64,000 nucleotides of DNA from Gymnorhina tibicen (Eukaryota > Chordata > Aves > Passeriformes > Artamidae): NCBI GenBank assembly GCA_013399875.1, contig VXAZ01001116.1, positions 144,319 through 208,318 on the forward strand. The letters run 5' to 3'. A program made the position numbers and the translations under genes. The notes under the pieces are model-generated. The model saw nothing but the letters and a program-made list of their open reading frames with translations. It made no database searches and was not told the origin of the DNA. This document shows positions 23,697 through 38,436 of this stretch, piece after piece (position 1 is the first letter of the stretch; each line of letters begins with the position of its first letter).

Positions 23697-24212
23697 GTGA
23701 AGGAAAAAATTCCTGCTGCATTACTGAATATTGTGTTCTCCTTGGGCCAAGCAGACCATATATATCTCATGATTCTACCAAAACTAATTTTTAGAAATCA
23801 TATTACAAGCCACTCAAAGTCATATTTTGGTTTTTATGAAAATACTGGTATTTCTAACGATGTGGAACTGAATCATGTTTCCACAGTGAAAACTTGCACT
23901 AAAGATGGACACCTGAAAGAAAAGGTACAGATGAAAAGAAAAAAAATAATAAGGGAGGAGTGCTTAAATTTAGGTCTCTGTGTTACTTCTAAAGAGGAAG
24001 GTAAGAGCCATAATATCAGGGATTCAAATGCCTACTGTTTCCATGTAAAGTGTCCGGCATGCAGAGCCCCGGGTTGGAGTCACAGGATCCATACACAATA
24101 CACAGAAAAGTTTATAGGTGACAGAACTGTCCCCAGAGAAATGAGGCTGCTGAACGGGGATCTGCTTACAGCCATCCAGCAGGGGCATGCCGACGACAGC
24201 ATGGAGTCTTAA
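23697..24212 (+). other. Open reading frame of 171 codons, unknown and unproven
   Basis: The ATG at 23697 opens a frame to the stop at 24210-24212, with a GC-richer second half. No domain, signal peptide or family is recognised; the product would be basic and lysine-rich in the middle, with a CPAC pair near residue 120. A consensus donor AAG|GTAAGAG lies inside the frame at 24000/24001, so it might instead be an exon ending there. Given the base composition, one or a few frames of this size are expected by chance in 64 kb, so I do not call it a gene. Confidence 0.12.
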
Positions 24213-27200
24213 CTGTTGTCCATCTTTATGGCTTACTTCTCTGATGGTTGCATTTCCTGATCCCTCTTTCAAAGGAATGCAGCTGAGCTTTCTCTTTTTC
24301 TTGTGAAACCTCAGATGGACCTATCCATCTAAAACACAGCAGGTAGTGAGTGGCAGTGATAGCTTTGCAGAGCTTGTACATTACACCTTACCAGTTGAAA
24401 CACTATCCCAAAACAGGTGAGATCTAAATTCATTTCCCCCTTCTGTTTGAAAGAATTGAACCCAGCATTCCTCAGTGCCCTCCCCAGCAGGCTGCCCCCA
24501 ACCCCAGTATAGTGAGTCAACAGCTCTCTTCAGAGCTGTTGAGCTCTGCAGAGAAGTATGCACAACTTTCCCAGTAAAAAGGGAAACTGAAAATAGTGAC
24601 AACTTTGTTCACAGATTATAGAAGGCATCCAGGAAGAGGCGGAATCTAGATGCTGCTGTTAGGTGTGTTTGGTTCACATTTTACCCACTGATTATTTCAA
24701 ATGACTTCCATGAAGTTACTGAGTCAATACTAGCTTGAGTGGTAATTCCATTGCTCGATGCTGAGGGAAGAAAATTTTATTTTTAATGAGTGCTTTTATA
24801 AATGTCAACAAATAAATGATTCAATACTTGTATGAGAAATGAAACAAATAGCTTTGTTGTTTTTTCTAGAGGGATCTGCACAGCTGTATCTTGGCTCAGT
24901 GTGTCTCAGACAAGAGAGACTTGCACTACTGCCTCTTTGATGATACGTTGAAAATTCATGAAATTCTGTCATTATAGAACTTCCTTAAAGAGGCAAGTAC
25001 AGTATATCTGTGATATTGTAGCACACAGCGTAGGCAAAGTAAAGGAAAAATCAAGAATATATTCTTACACTTCTTTTAAAAAGACTTAATTCTTCTCCAT
25101 TCCATTCACAAAATCCAGTAGCACTGCAGATATTTATATGGTGTAGGAAGAACAGAAATCCCAAAGCACATTCCAATTATGAATATGTTACTTATATTTT
25201 ATGCGCAAAAAGATTTATTTCCCCAGGTACATTGTTTTCTTTTATCTGTGTGCTTCCTTTAATCCTGTCAATAACCCAGTATGCATCTGGTTTCTGCTCA
25301 TAGATTTTTTGGAAGATAATAGAAATAAGCGTGCATAGTAGATAGAACTATTAATGGGTAACATAAAAATACCTGCTGTTCATCATGATTTCTGCTTGCT
25401 AATTAGCTGGAAAAATTTGGCAAAATATTTTTCTAGTGTTTTTAACTGAAATAGTGGAATATATTAGCATGAAAAATAAAAATAACTTCTTAGTTAAAGA
25501 TATAATGAAATGCTAGATTTACATTTATGTTTTAAGGTGCACAAAACATGTACTTATTATTCATGCCTTGAAGGAGTATTTTAATATCTATATAATTTAA
25601 GTATTAAATTGTTCAGCAAGTTGCAATACCTATCATGATGCTAGCCAAATTAAAATCTTTTGGGGCAGGAAAAAAATCACCTAAATTTATATAAGTAATA
25701 AATGAGGAAGAAGCCAAACTGATTTGATGCACTTCAATTTCCATACATGTTATATGGTAGTTTGTAAAAAATGTCCCCTTTCTTCCTTGAAAGTTAAGAA
25801 TCTCATTATGGGGTGAGCAACTCGGTAATACTTGAAAGGCAGATTATACACAGGTTTCTTTATCAATAAGAAAATACATCACCTGTAAGAAAAACTTTGA
25901 ATATTTTTTCACTCTACTGGTCAAGACAGAATAATATGCCAATGTCATTTTCCTACTTTCCTGTGCTATTTTTGAACAATTGTATCTCTCTCCTTGTGTA
26001 TTTGGATGCCTTTCCCTAAAGAATACTGGAAGAAGAATCACATCACAAATGGGAAGGAGATAAATCTGCTTCAATATATGTCTGGCTGGATTCCATCCAT
26101 ACAGCTTCTCAAATGTCTGAAGTAGTAAATACCAGGCTGGGATGCATACAAAGTTATCTAATGATCCAGTTTTATAGCAACTATATATACTGAAGTCCCT
26201 CTGAGATGAGTGTGTCTGGCTACGGCCTTCACAGATGGCCCTTTTGGGATTCAAATTCACCTCTCTGTTGCCTCTGGGTTTTTTTAGAATTGTACACTAG
26301 AAAACCTGGGACATTTGGCTTGAGGAAGGTTTTCCCATACAAATTAGAATACTTCTCAAAGTCACAGTACCCTCCAATTCATGGTTCCTGTCAAATATTC
26401 TCTTACCACAAACATTGCAAAGCTTTACAGTGAGCGATTCTTTTTCATTAAAATTTCTGAGCATCAAACTAATACGTTTCAGAGTAACATATTGACAGTG
26501 TCCCAAGAGCAAACATCCTAACATCTTACAACATGAAATCAAATATGCTTATGAAAAACATCCTATGGATCATAGAAAATTATCTCGGAAGCCAGAATCC
26601 CCTACCAGCTCCCTGCGCCATCACATAAATAAGTTTGAATAGAGAACTAGCCTTTGTCATGGTGAATATGAAGCGGGTGACCAGAAGCTGACCTTGAAAA
26701 TAGTGTAATGATTTCTTGTTCTCTGAAGGTTTATCCACTAGAATACTGTTTGCTTACTGTGATTATAAATGAGCTATTACCAATAAGCAAAGTGGGGTTT
26801 TGGTAAGTTATAAGGCAGTAAATATCTCAGTTTAATGTAATTCAATAAAATTTAACTGTGCAATGTGTGTCTATTATTTTGAAAACCATAATAAATTTTT
26901 AGATAGAGTGAAGCTTAAAGAAGAAACCCAAGAAACTACCTGCATTGATTCCCTGGTATTTGGAGAAAAAAGAACTGCAAGATTATGACATTAAACACAG
27001 ACAAAGTTGACAATGTGAAATATTGTTAAAGTCAAAATTTAAACAAGTATCACAGAATGGAACTGATTAAGCAAAATCCAAATTTGAAACTGAAGTTTGA
27101 AACCATATTTCAACAATACGACCATGACCAGGTGTATATGTGGTCATCTGTTCCTAAAAGTGAAGATTCTTTTTATCACTTAGGTTTGAAAAGAACAGGA

Positions 27201-30200
27201 ATGGACTTACCAAACTTAGAAAATACTAAGTACATATGGTAGTGACAACACTGAATAATTTATTGTTATATGAATTTCAGCCTCAACTGCTCCACCCTTT
27301 TACTTAGAAATAAATTCTGATTTCATGTGCAGCAGTAATTTTCTTTGCACGGAATTGGTCATTTGCCAGAAAACCTGGCTTTTGAGTCCCACCTGGATTT
27401 TCATATATGTGATACATGTTTGCTTATGGGAAGCGTTGGTCCAAAAGTGCCACCTATTACAATGGATCAGTTTGTCTAGATCTCAACTTGTACTCAAAGT
27501 TGAAAAATATAGCCTAATTTGTAAATCCTTTGCTATTGAAAACTCTTTATATCTGCTTGCTTCTTTTTGTTTCTTATCATATAAGATCAATAGTTTCAAT
27601 TAAGAACAGAAAGATTTTCCTACATTTTTTCTAAAAAACTTTCAAATCTGTAATTAGAATAATAATTTTTTCCCTGAAAAATCAAGTCTGGTTTTGAAGT
27701 TACTCAACATCAGAGTTTGACACACATATTTTTCCTTAAATTATTACTGTATAAAAACCCCTATGTTTTTAGTAAAATTTTTATTATTTGTATTTTATTA
27801 CCAATTATTTAACTTAATGTGAAAAATTAGTAATTTTAATCACAGAAAGCTGTGTGGATATGGGTATGTTCTCTAGTTTCTCTGAACATGGAAACTCTTT
27901 CCTTTACATTTCACTGTAGGCACATAGGAGTTTAGTTTAACATGAAGTTCTTAACAACAGGGTAGAATGATCAATTCAGAAAAAAAAAAAGGCAGCTTGG
28001 TAAATATGTCATGTTAAAAAAAATAAATAAAAAAAGATATTTTTAATTTTGAAGATTCCAGATGCAGGTTCAAGCCAAAAAATTAATAATTGTCTCTCTT
28101 TTTTAAAGTTGTCAAATAAGAAAAATGCAACAGAATTTAGCATTAAATTTAAGATAGCTGTAAGAAACATGGGGAAAAAAAGCTTGTATAGTATACCATG
28201 TGTGATATAAACACCTAGGGAAACAAAACAAATTAAAATCACGGAAAAATCCTAAAGTGAATGATTTCCAGTTGTGGGCAAAGATATTACCTCCTGCATT
28301 TGTGATTCCACCTGCCAGCTCAATGGACTTCCATGTGCTTTTTGTAGATAAGGAAATATTATCAGTTTGGAATTTCTATTTAAAAATCAAAAATGTTTGT
28401 TAACTGCTCAGACCAAAAGCACAAATTACTTAAATTCAGATAATATCTAAATTCCCAAACAACAGACAGTAATACCAAAAATAAGAAATTGACCCTGCCA
28501 CTATAGACTGTATTTATAACCTACACCATACATCAAGGCCAGTTCCTGTACATACACAATTACAGGTAGCATTTTATTCAGTTATTCTTCCAGCAGTGAG
28601 GACTATTGATTGTGCTAAGAAAAAGCTTTTGTATGAAAGGCTACCAAACCAGTTCTAATAAGGCTTTCTTTGCTCTGCTTTCCTAATTCTATTTGAGCTA
28701 CATACTTCAAGAAAAGCAGAAGCAGAGGTTTTATGATTGGTTCATAAACTTCTGAAATTATAGAGTTGTTACAGAAGAAAGAGCAACACAACACATATTT
28801 AAGTACCATGAGCAGAGCTATTGCAATAAATATTTGAAAATTTGCAACTATTATTGCTACAGCTTGGAAATGCACTTTTGTGGTTTCATAAATTATTGTA
28901 TCATTTTTGCATATTAATTGTTATAAAATGGGTTACAATGCATGTTCTAATAACAAAAGACTTCTACTGAATTAAATTGCACTTTAATAAAACCCAATTC
29001 CTTTTATGCTGTCATAAATGCATCAATTTTAACCTTTTCACAAATTTATAAAATGGGCTTGCAATAATAAAATGACCACACACATCATTACAAAAATTTC
29101 CTAAGCTAAAAAAAAGTTTCTGTTTTTTCAAGTATCATTCTGAAAAACTGGAATTTCTAATATACATGGAATGCACCCTCCAAATACAGTTCCTAGAACA
29201 CAATAAACATGTATTTATGTGTTTTAAAGAATGCTCTTGATGTGTTACTCATACATTTTAACAAAGGTGCTCAGTCCTGGGAGTAGCTTTGAACTGGAAT
29301 GATCCGTAAATTCGATGTCTGACATCTCAATTATCCTCAGAGGCAGCCTGAATTTGTTCTCAGTTTAATATGTAATCTATATTTCAGGTAATTATAAAAC
29401 TTTTCTTTAGAGCATATGATGCTGCATTCTCCTAGCATGCCTTAATTACCACCCTCTGTGTGTGACCTCCTCTCACAAGATGCTGGCAAACATCAGTGAG
29501 TAGGTGGGGACAGAGGTGTTTCACTGAGCTAGATAAGGTCACCTTAGTGTGGTTTAGAGTGTGGGTTCAAAGTGCATGGAATTCCAGAGCCTACCTGCTC
29601 AGAAGCCTTACGAGAAACAGGCTACTGGTGTGTTTGTGTGCTACAGACCAGAATGCGTTTGGAACCACGTGTGCATGGCAGGGCAGATTCTGACAAAACT
29701 GCCTGTTACTGAAAGAAATCTGAGCTCTCTTTTCATAAGTTGTTTAATGAATCTGTACTAAATTGCATTGGGCAGTGCAGTCTAAATTTTTCTAATGCTA
29801 AGAAAGAGAAGTCTAAAAATTCACACTGCCAAAGCACTTTAATTTATTTTATTTAATATTTTTTTAATGTTATAAAGCCACAAATTGGGTAATGTTCTAA
29901 AAATGAAAACCAGTTGAATTTAACAAGGCCCGTGATCCTTTCACAGTATAGAGAACATTATTTTCAGACTATTTTCATACTTCTAAATTTTCAGTTTGGA
30001 ATAAAATCTGAACTTTCACGGTTTTCTGGGTTTTTTTATGAACAGTGGAATCTCCAGGTTATCTACTCGACAGGATACTTGACAGTAGTGGATATGGGAA
30101 ACCGTTCTTGTAAGTGTTAGAGTGTGCCCCTTGGGAAAGCAAGAGCTACTTTTTAGCAGTTATGTGGTCTTCGTTGTTCTCTCACATGATAGAAACAAAG

Positions 30201-33200
30201 CACCATTGATCAAGGATAAGAAAAGGCACTCTAATCTCCACAGTTTCACGTCTTCCTAACTCTATCATTTACTTCTCACTCTTAATTTGTGCAGGTGTAA
30301 GCACCACTGAATATGCAAAGCAGAGAACAACTAACTATAACAGTTACATTTTAAACTATTTTCAGCATATATGATTTCAGAACAATCTGATAGAGTGTTT
30401 TTTTATGTACCAATACAAATTTATCCTAATGATAGGGTACTTAGATGAAACCAATTCTTAAATTTTCTTCCTCTCTTCCATAATCTGTAATAGTTACTGT
30501 GTAAGAAACAATATCAAGGGTTCAGATCACAATGTCAATTTATGTAGATGTTAATATACTTACTCTTAAGAAGCCTATACTTCACTGTACCTAAAATCAA
30601 TCTATTATTGTGGTCATAAATCTATTTTCTTATCTAGGATATTTTTCATAAATTCATCGTACTAATATTATCAACAAGTACAGTACAAACAGCAGCTAAA
30701 ACTGTGAATTCACACTCCAGAAGCAGCTAATTTGCTTTTTATTTTCACCTTAACTTGTTTTGATGATTAACTTTTAACAATTTAAGCCAATTTAGTTTAC
30801 AGCCAAATAAAAACCTACTTAGCTGTAGACTAAAATTTCATTTAACATAATTTTATGTCCAGTCAACCAATTTGAACTCAATTAAAGGCATCTTATAATG
30901 CCTTCTCATTTTCTTTAAAAAAATCTGAAGTAAACTAAAGTATCATTGGTTTAAACACATGGACATAATATATAACAGCAATCAGTGGGTCATTTATGGA
31001 AATAAAAAAAAATAACAGAGGCTCTAAAATGCTCTAATATCTATTTTCTGTGCAGTGATTTAAGTTTTTACATTGATCAGTGTATTTCAAATAAGTTGAC
31101 AAATAGGATGTTGACTCCTTAACACCTTTACATGTAGTGTAAACACTTCCTAATTTTTCAGTTCCATGGAATGAAAAGAATTAAATACTTGATCATACAA
31201 TGATCAAGACTTTATTCTGTCTTTCAAATTATCAGTATTGTTCATGGATACTAATTTATCATGTCTTTGACTGCCAAGACATGATAGGACCAGTACCTCA
31301 GTTTGTCATTTATTATATCATTCCCAAGGAGAATAAAAGATTTTGCACGAACAATTAAGTAACAGAATGCTCTCCCCTCTGAGACCTATATGGTCACAAT
31401 GGAAGAGATTAAATAATTGGAAGACATGAGAAATTGAAGATGAACATCCTATAATTTCAGGGATGGCAGAGTTACATAGATAAGCTAGATTTTGCTCACA
31501 GAATGGGCATAAATTTAGGACCTTTGAAATTATTGTCTTGATAAAAGAATAGTTTAATTTTTAAAGTTGAGTTTCTTTTTTATTCTCATTCAATGTTGGG
31601 TATGTAATAGAATTACTAACTGGAAGGGCTGAGTGCCATCAGCAAAGAGGGAGTGACAGGATAACAGAGCAATACAGAAACAGCTTCTTTCTGATAGCAA
31701 ACTGTGTTTTACTGAGGTTGCAAGCAAGACAAGTGGACCAGAGGTTTCATCCCCAAGATTTCCTTGTAGAAAAGAGAGAAGTAGGTAATATACAGTGAGC
31801 TACAAATTTCTGTTCATGTTCACCTCTGTGTATATCTTTAATTCCAAAATTTAGACATACCCAAGATTTAAAAAATCATAAATTGTGTATCACAAAACCC
31901 TGTGAATAATTAAAAGTTTTCCAAGAAGACATACTGACATGGGACACTGCTGAACAGTTTGGTACTCAATCTCACATTCTGTCACTCCTGCTGCAGTTGG
32001 CGTTGTAAAGACTCCTGGAGCAAGCTCTCTCACAATGGGCACATGAGGGAAATCAAGGTGTGTGATGGGAAAGCCAAACTTTGATGATTACTTTTGAAGA
32101 TTTTTGTCAGTGACATGAATTACTCTTATAATATTCTGAATGTTGTTCAGTTCAGGTTTTAGAGAAAACAGAGAAGCTGTGTTAGAAACAGAGATCAGAA
32201 TCCAAGTCTCACCTTCCTCATTAGGGCCTCCTTTATCTACAGTCATGCCTGTCTTTGCTTGCTTTCTATCTGTTCTCAGAAATATTATATGTGTTACTGC
32301 AGTGACATGCTTTAAGGTGTAGATGTGATTTCTTCACTTTTGTGGTGAGTTTGTTGCTATAAAAGTTAGTTATGGAGATAGATAAGATATGAAATAGGTT
32401 TATGAGAGAAATAAACAGGAAACTCTGACAGCAAACATTATCAAGCTTACCAAGTAAAACACAATCACCAAGAGCAGCAGCTGGATGTTGGCCTGCCTGG
32501 AATATTTGTAAGATTACTTTTGACTAATGTGCTGAAGAAGGAGGCAGCAGTTAATCTCCTTTAGAGCTTCCAAGAATCTCTCTACACTTACCACATACTA
32601 TGAGCTCCAGTCACACTTGAAGTTGGCAGCTTAAAAAACACAGCCTTCCAACACAGTATTGTTTGTTAGCACAGTTATCACGTAACAGAACAGCTGGGAG
32701 GTGTAGCAGTACTTAACAGTATGAGAAACAACAACAACAAAAGACAAAAATAGTCACCAGGAACCAAAGGTGCACTTCAGACACTAGCTGTCTTCCCTAT
32801 GAGCTGTTCCCAGCTGCAGGATTTTGTCAGCACCCTATTCTCTCACTATGCAACTTGGTAGCAAAGGGGGTCTCTGTGTTAGATTTCTGTCGAGTCTTTT
32901 GTGCTTATTCAAACCCATCCTGCTTTGAAGACTAACTGTGTAGTGGAGGATAATAATCAACTGGGTTTTACTGTTGAAACAGTATTACATGACTCTAGAG
33001 ATCTCTAACTCACAAGTCAGAAAATAGATCGAAGAGATAGCAAGACTAGTATCTCTAGATTTCCAGTTCCCTTAGAGGATGGGAGAAAAATCTCATCTAC
33101 TGTGCTCTGATGTTTAGGGCCACTTCACGTGAGGATTAAAAAGAATAAAAAGGAACAACAACAAAATAAATTAAAAAACAATCAGAAAAGCTGAACCAAA

Positions 33201-36200
33201 CTCAAACAAATCAAACTGACAAGCTTTGATAGCTCTGCAGTGATCTCTGCATCCTGACTGCCTGAAATAAAGAAGTAGCATGTATGTCTTTTTCAGTTTT
33301 TGATTTTGCCAATACAGTCATAAATTGGAATGAAAATGGCAATATGTTTTTTTCAGAAAGATACAATAAATCATAATTTCACCTACTTGAAGAATTTTTG
33401 CCTTCATGTAGCACAAAAGATTAACATTCTTTAACCCACCATTATTACCTTGCCATTAAATATTTTTGGTACACTGCTCATATACATACATGGGAAAACT
33501 ATATGCAGTTTCTACTCAAGGGATCTCATCCAGTCAAACACACAGCATAAATCCATTTCAAGTATGTTTTGGTTAGGAAGAAACACCATTTTGGAACTGA
33601 AAAAATCTTTAGGTAAGACCATTGGTGAATTCTTAAATAAACAATTACACTAAAGGAAAAAAAAGAAGAGCAAATCAAAGTACCAGGGCAGCATGAAACG
33701 GTAATGCCAGAAATTTTCCAAGGCATGCAAGTAGAAGGAAGGGTCACATGTTAATATTTTCAAAAGATACCTAGCACGGATCTCTGGATCTTTCTGTTTT
33801 GGTGTTTTCCTCTACTTTGAGAAAACTTGCTCTTCTATTCTAAGGACAGCACTGAATATCTCAATCTCTTTGATTTGTCAGAATTTCAAATTCACATTCA
33901 GGACAACTATAGCAGATATTCCAGCACTGATTATCTGTTTGATAGGATTAAGGGACAATTTGGGGAGAAAATATAGAAAAAGTCCATAATACCACGGTAT
34001 GATGTAAAGAATTATTCTTCTCATCCTAAAAAACATTCTTGAAACAAGGCTGATGATTGTTATTCAGTAATTCATCACCATTTTAACTGTTGCACTTTAA
34101 AGTGTAATATGATTAGAAGTTTTAAAAAAAGAGCATCAGAAGGCATAAACTATCCATTTGCCTAATTTTTGAATTGTTTCAATTTTTGTCATATGTTTTC
34201 AAAGTCACAGTTGTGATTTTGTTCCTCAGCCTTCAAGAAGCTGATACACCTCTAAGAAGTCTTCAATCATGTCTGCAAGTCTCATGTACACACTTCAGTA
34301 TTTTACATTATCTCAAATCACACTGAATACCTTTTGTTTAGCGAGCTGAACTAATTTTTCTGTGACTGCATGATGTACCGAACAATGGAGGAAAGGAATA
34401 ATACTGTTTAAAAAAGTGATGACAGGATTTTCCTTTAAAAAACAAGGTTAAAAATATCTTCATAATTAAGTACAGTAATTAGCGCAACCCAACTTTTTTA
34501 CAGGTTGTCTTAAAACTTCTGAAAAAATAATATACTTGAAGGCAAATATTCTATCTATTATGTGTGGTGTACTTTCATATGTCTGAAATTGTGCAAGTAA
34601 TCCTTTATAATGAAAAGACAAGGTTCCATTCCTTTGTCTGCGTATGAAGTTTCAAGCAAAGAGAAAACATTGAAGGAAGTGAGCAGTTGGCCAAATGCCT
34701 TGGGTATTGCAGTTCACCATCAGCAGAAAACCAGAGCAAAGAGAAGTTATTTGGAACTCTGTCTAGGTCTAGACATGGTCATAGGTGAGTATATTTCTGT
34801 TTCAAGTGAGTTCCAGAGAGTGCCTAGCTTTTCCATCTCTGTTGATTTTTTCCTGTGAGATAACCACCTCCAGTCATAGGAAGTCAATTTTTTTTAGGGT
34901 AACTTTGGCTTTTAGAGTGTGGTTAACATTTTGAACTTTACATGCATGCCTTAGTACATTGCAAGCATTGCATAGCCCAGGTGGAATACTGTCTCTCTCC
35001 CCAAACTCATGCAGGAGCTAAATCAGGCTGAAAGAAGGAGCTCTCTGGGCAGATCCTGATCCAGTCCTCAGTGAAAGCAACTGAAGGACTTACAGGAGTT
35101 GAATCAGGCCACCAGTAGAAGGAAGTCAAGAATTAGAAATTAGGATTTAATGGATCACAGGGTCAAAGCAGTAATGTGAAAGATGTAGTCATTCAGCAAG
35201 GCCTCCCACATAACACTGGGATACTTTGACACTGATTGGACATGAACCCTGATCTGATTGAGAAGCTTAGTACACTGCCAGTGAAACAGGAAATGTTTCC
35301 CTCCACTACTTGTTACAATAGGGGCTTTAATTAGGTTGAATTTCAGCCAGCTGGGTAGCATCCAGGCCTCAAATCTGCCAGACTGAAAAGAGCCTGAGTA
35401 AAAAACCACTATATGGGTCAAACAAAAATATGTACAACCGCAGAATTTCCTCAGATCTACAGATACTGAGAAAAAGACATTGGAACAGAATAAGTTACAG
35501 GATTGAACCCTGTGGGACTCTCCAGTCCAATTTGCTTGAGGTAGAAGAAGTTTGACTAGCAGTGTCCTATAGTTTTGACTTGAGAGAAAAGAATCATACC
35601 AGTTTGTGAGTGGCATTTTTCCAGGTCTCACAGTGGTATCAACAGAACTTTATATCTAAATGTTATCAAAGATCAAGTTCCATTGCCAAGACACACTAGC
35701 TTCAATATATCTGTCCTGGCAAAAGATCAATGGTCATCTGGGTTGTTTTCTTTACTTTTTCCAGGATTTGCTCTTAAACATCTGAGGGTCATCCAAGAAG
35801 ACTAAGGTTTCACCATATTGTATTCTCATTATCTTTTCATCAACGTTTCTCAGAAAAGTCAGACTGAACACCAGGTACTGTCTGGAAAAGACAAAGGGTG
35901 TAAGGAATTTCAGTCATTGCAAAAAGTCTTCTAAAATGATGCATAAATAGATTTCATGCTTAAATAAAGGACATGGCAAGAGAAGGTGGACATAAGGGAT
36001 AAATAGTGAGTGGACTCTATTCTGCTGCCTAGTGGGCATTAAAATCCTGGTTACCAGCTACTGAAGACTTTGCGTGGAGATTCAGGACCAGTGAGTTTTA
36101 CCAATTAATATTTAATTCTTGTGGGACTTTTTGTGTAGAATCTTGTTCAGCACAGCACTTAAGCAGGTGGCATTTTATGAACATGAATCATCACAGTTTG

Positions 36201-38067
36201 GAAAACCTCTCACAATTCAGTACAGGATATAAATTGAAGTTCTTTGTTGAACAAAGGCCTTAATATTTCTATACATATTTGTATCACAGGGATCTGGATA
36301 GCATGAAACCACTCTGACAGTTCAGATACTACCAGTTCGTACTTTGTGCATGTTGTGGTTTGACGTGTGGCTCTATTCCTTTTGAGACCACAGAGATATT
36401 TTTACTTTGTTTAAAAATAAGTACCACTATCAGTTTGATATTGTAATGTTAAATCACTAACAGAATTTCTCAGATATCTGTTATGGTTGTACCTGGGTGC
36501 CAAAACATATATGTACAAGTTTTATACATATCTTTCTGTTTGTAAATATTTTGGATGCAGTTTACCTATGAATTCAGATTTACAAGAGCTTCTACTCTAT
36601 GATTTCAGTGGCTGTTGTAAGCTTCACTGATGATGGGATGAGAAATGCAGACGAAAGCAGAATGGATGCCAAGGCCCCTCTGCCAGATATGACAGGAGGA
36701 CTTGCTTTGCAATGTAACGCTACATATTTTAGCTTGTCACTTTGTTAGTGTAATTTTATACTAGATTTTTTTGCATTTTAATGGAAATATTGAATTTCAA
36801 AATGACATGCCTACCTGCCTCTAACTGCATTTCAAAACAAAGAGAATAAAGATATGTGGGTTTTTTAATATGGTGAGAGATTTTGCTATGAGACTCACAC
36901 TTTCATGTTATGAATTAAAGACAAAGTTGACTGTCTTGAATGGAATGGTTATAAAAATACGCATTGGAAAATGCATTAAATACACATTGGAAAACATCAT
37001 TTTTTCCTTGGAAATGACACTTCTCTGCATTCAAGGTTGTGAAAAAATTGAGATATATTTTATTGCAGACTGTAATCATTGCTACAGGTCTATTCATGCT
37101 AGAGAATTTTATTAATGGCTGGCTGGTGAAAAATCAGCTTGCATGTTCATGATGCTACTGAGTACACCATCAGCAAACCAATTCAGTAACAGCAACAACT
37201 ATCAAAAAGACCCCAACACCAAAACTCCCACCAAACTCACTCAAAATTCTCTGTGTAATATTTAACAGCATTGTTGTTTTAGCCCAGAGAAGATCGATGC
37301 ATGAAAGACAGTGATATAAGGGCATAGGTCCTAAACAGAAGAGCAAAAGAGAATCCTTTTCCTATTACATCTCTTTTAACATAAATTATTTCATTCCGCT
37401 CCCAAGTTAACCTAATACAAAATATTAAGGGAAAACAGGATTGCTGCAGGGATTTAAATTCTGTTTGCTATACAGCTTTACACAAAGAAATTATGTATTT
37501 ATGAGAGAAGGAATGATAAAAAAATCTGACTCTAAATATTTTTGGGGAATTTATGGTGTTTTTTAGAAGTAGTTTCCCGAATTCATTTTACATATATAGA
37601 GCATGTATAGAAGGTCTCAAAAGAGTATGATTATTAAGTATCATGTAATGCTCAATCATTTGGGTTGAAAAGCAGTTTCTCAAGAATGCCTTTTAGTCAT
37701 TATCCCAACTGAATTACTCATATAAAATAAATAAATAACTGTTTATTTCCAGCAGGTAGGGGGAAGGCTAAAACAAAACAAAACAATGAAACATGGGCAT
37801 TTTTAGTACACTGACAGACACTTTGTGGTGGTTTACGTAAAGCTAATGAATATCAAGGTATATATGCAGTCCTATAGATTGAATTAAATAGCAAAAATCC
37901 TCTGAATTTCAATGCACTTTATACCTTTCATGTGCACCATACTGAGAAAAAAAACCAAACAAACAACTCGTTTCTTAAAAATGCTTGTGAGACATTTAAA
38001 ATTGTATATGTGTCCTGGAATCAGGCAATGGCTTTACTTATGTTGGTTTAATTTCCTCTTTCTCCTT
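24213..38067. other. 13.9 kb AT-rich stretch with no recognised element
   Basis: Apart from short homopolymers and small AT-rich words I could recognise no CR1, LTR or SINE here, in contrast with the rest of the window. Frames (longest 158 codons, minus strand 35155-35631) carry no familiar motif. A GC-richer patch lies near 29450-29700. The region could be intronic or intergenic sequence, perhaps with conserved non-coding elements, which cannot be judged without comparison to other birds. Confidence 0.45.
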
Positions 38068-38130
38068 TCACAGATTCACAGAATATCCTGAGTTGGAAAG
38101 GATCCACAAGAATCACCAGTAAATGTTCCT
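38068..38130 (-). mobile_element. CR1 3' tip
   Basis: The plus-strand order TCACAGATTCACAGAAT, GAGTTGGAAAGGATCCAC is the reverse complement of the CR1 3' end: a GGATCC..TTCCAAC block followed by 8-bp tail units. About 60 bases are recognisable; the 5' side fades into unique sequence. Confidence 0.75.
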
Positions 38131-38436
38131 TACTGAATGGAGCTCTTGCCTTTTTCAGCTCTTGAGTCACCCACCTCACTGTTTTGGCACTCCCACTTCC
38201 CAGCAATTACCATCCCCAATGGCTTTTGCTCTCATGTATGTTTTATCAGTTGTTTATCCCAGATGATTTCTTACCCTTATCATGGACTACACCATCTTTA
38301 GTAAAGTCTGGTAACTAGCCAAGAACTGGGATTTTTTTTAAATGTTTTGTTTGCTTGCTTATTTTCCCTCTTTTTTTCTTCATTCAAAAATATAGTTTGA
38401 GGCAGTATCACGATGGGGCTCTGATATTTTTGCCAG

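Noticed and set aside
27057..27242. 61-codon frame beginning MELIKQNPN
   Set aside because: It looks protein-like at first reading, but is lysine/asparagine-rich as expected for AT-rich DNA, and has no supporting signals.
35155..35631. 158-codon minus-strand frame
   Set aside because: No motif, no splice context that fits, and composition like its flanks. Consistent with a chance frame, although the segment could be an unrecognised old repeat.
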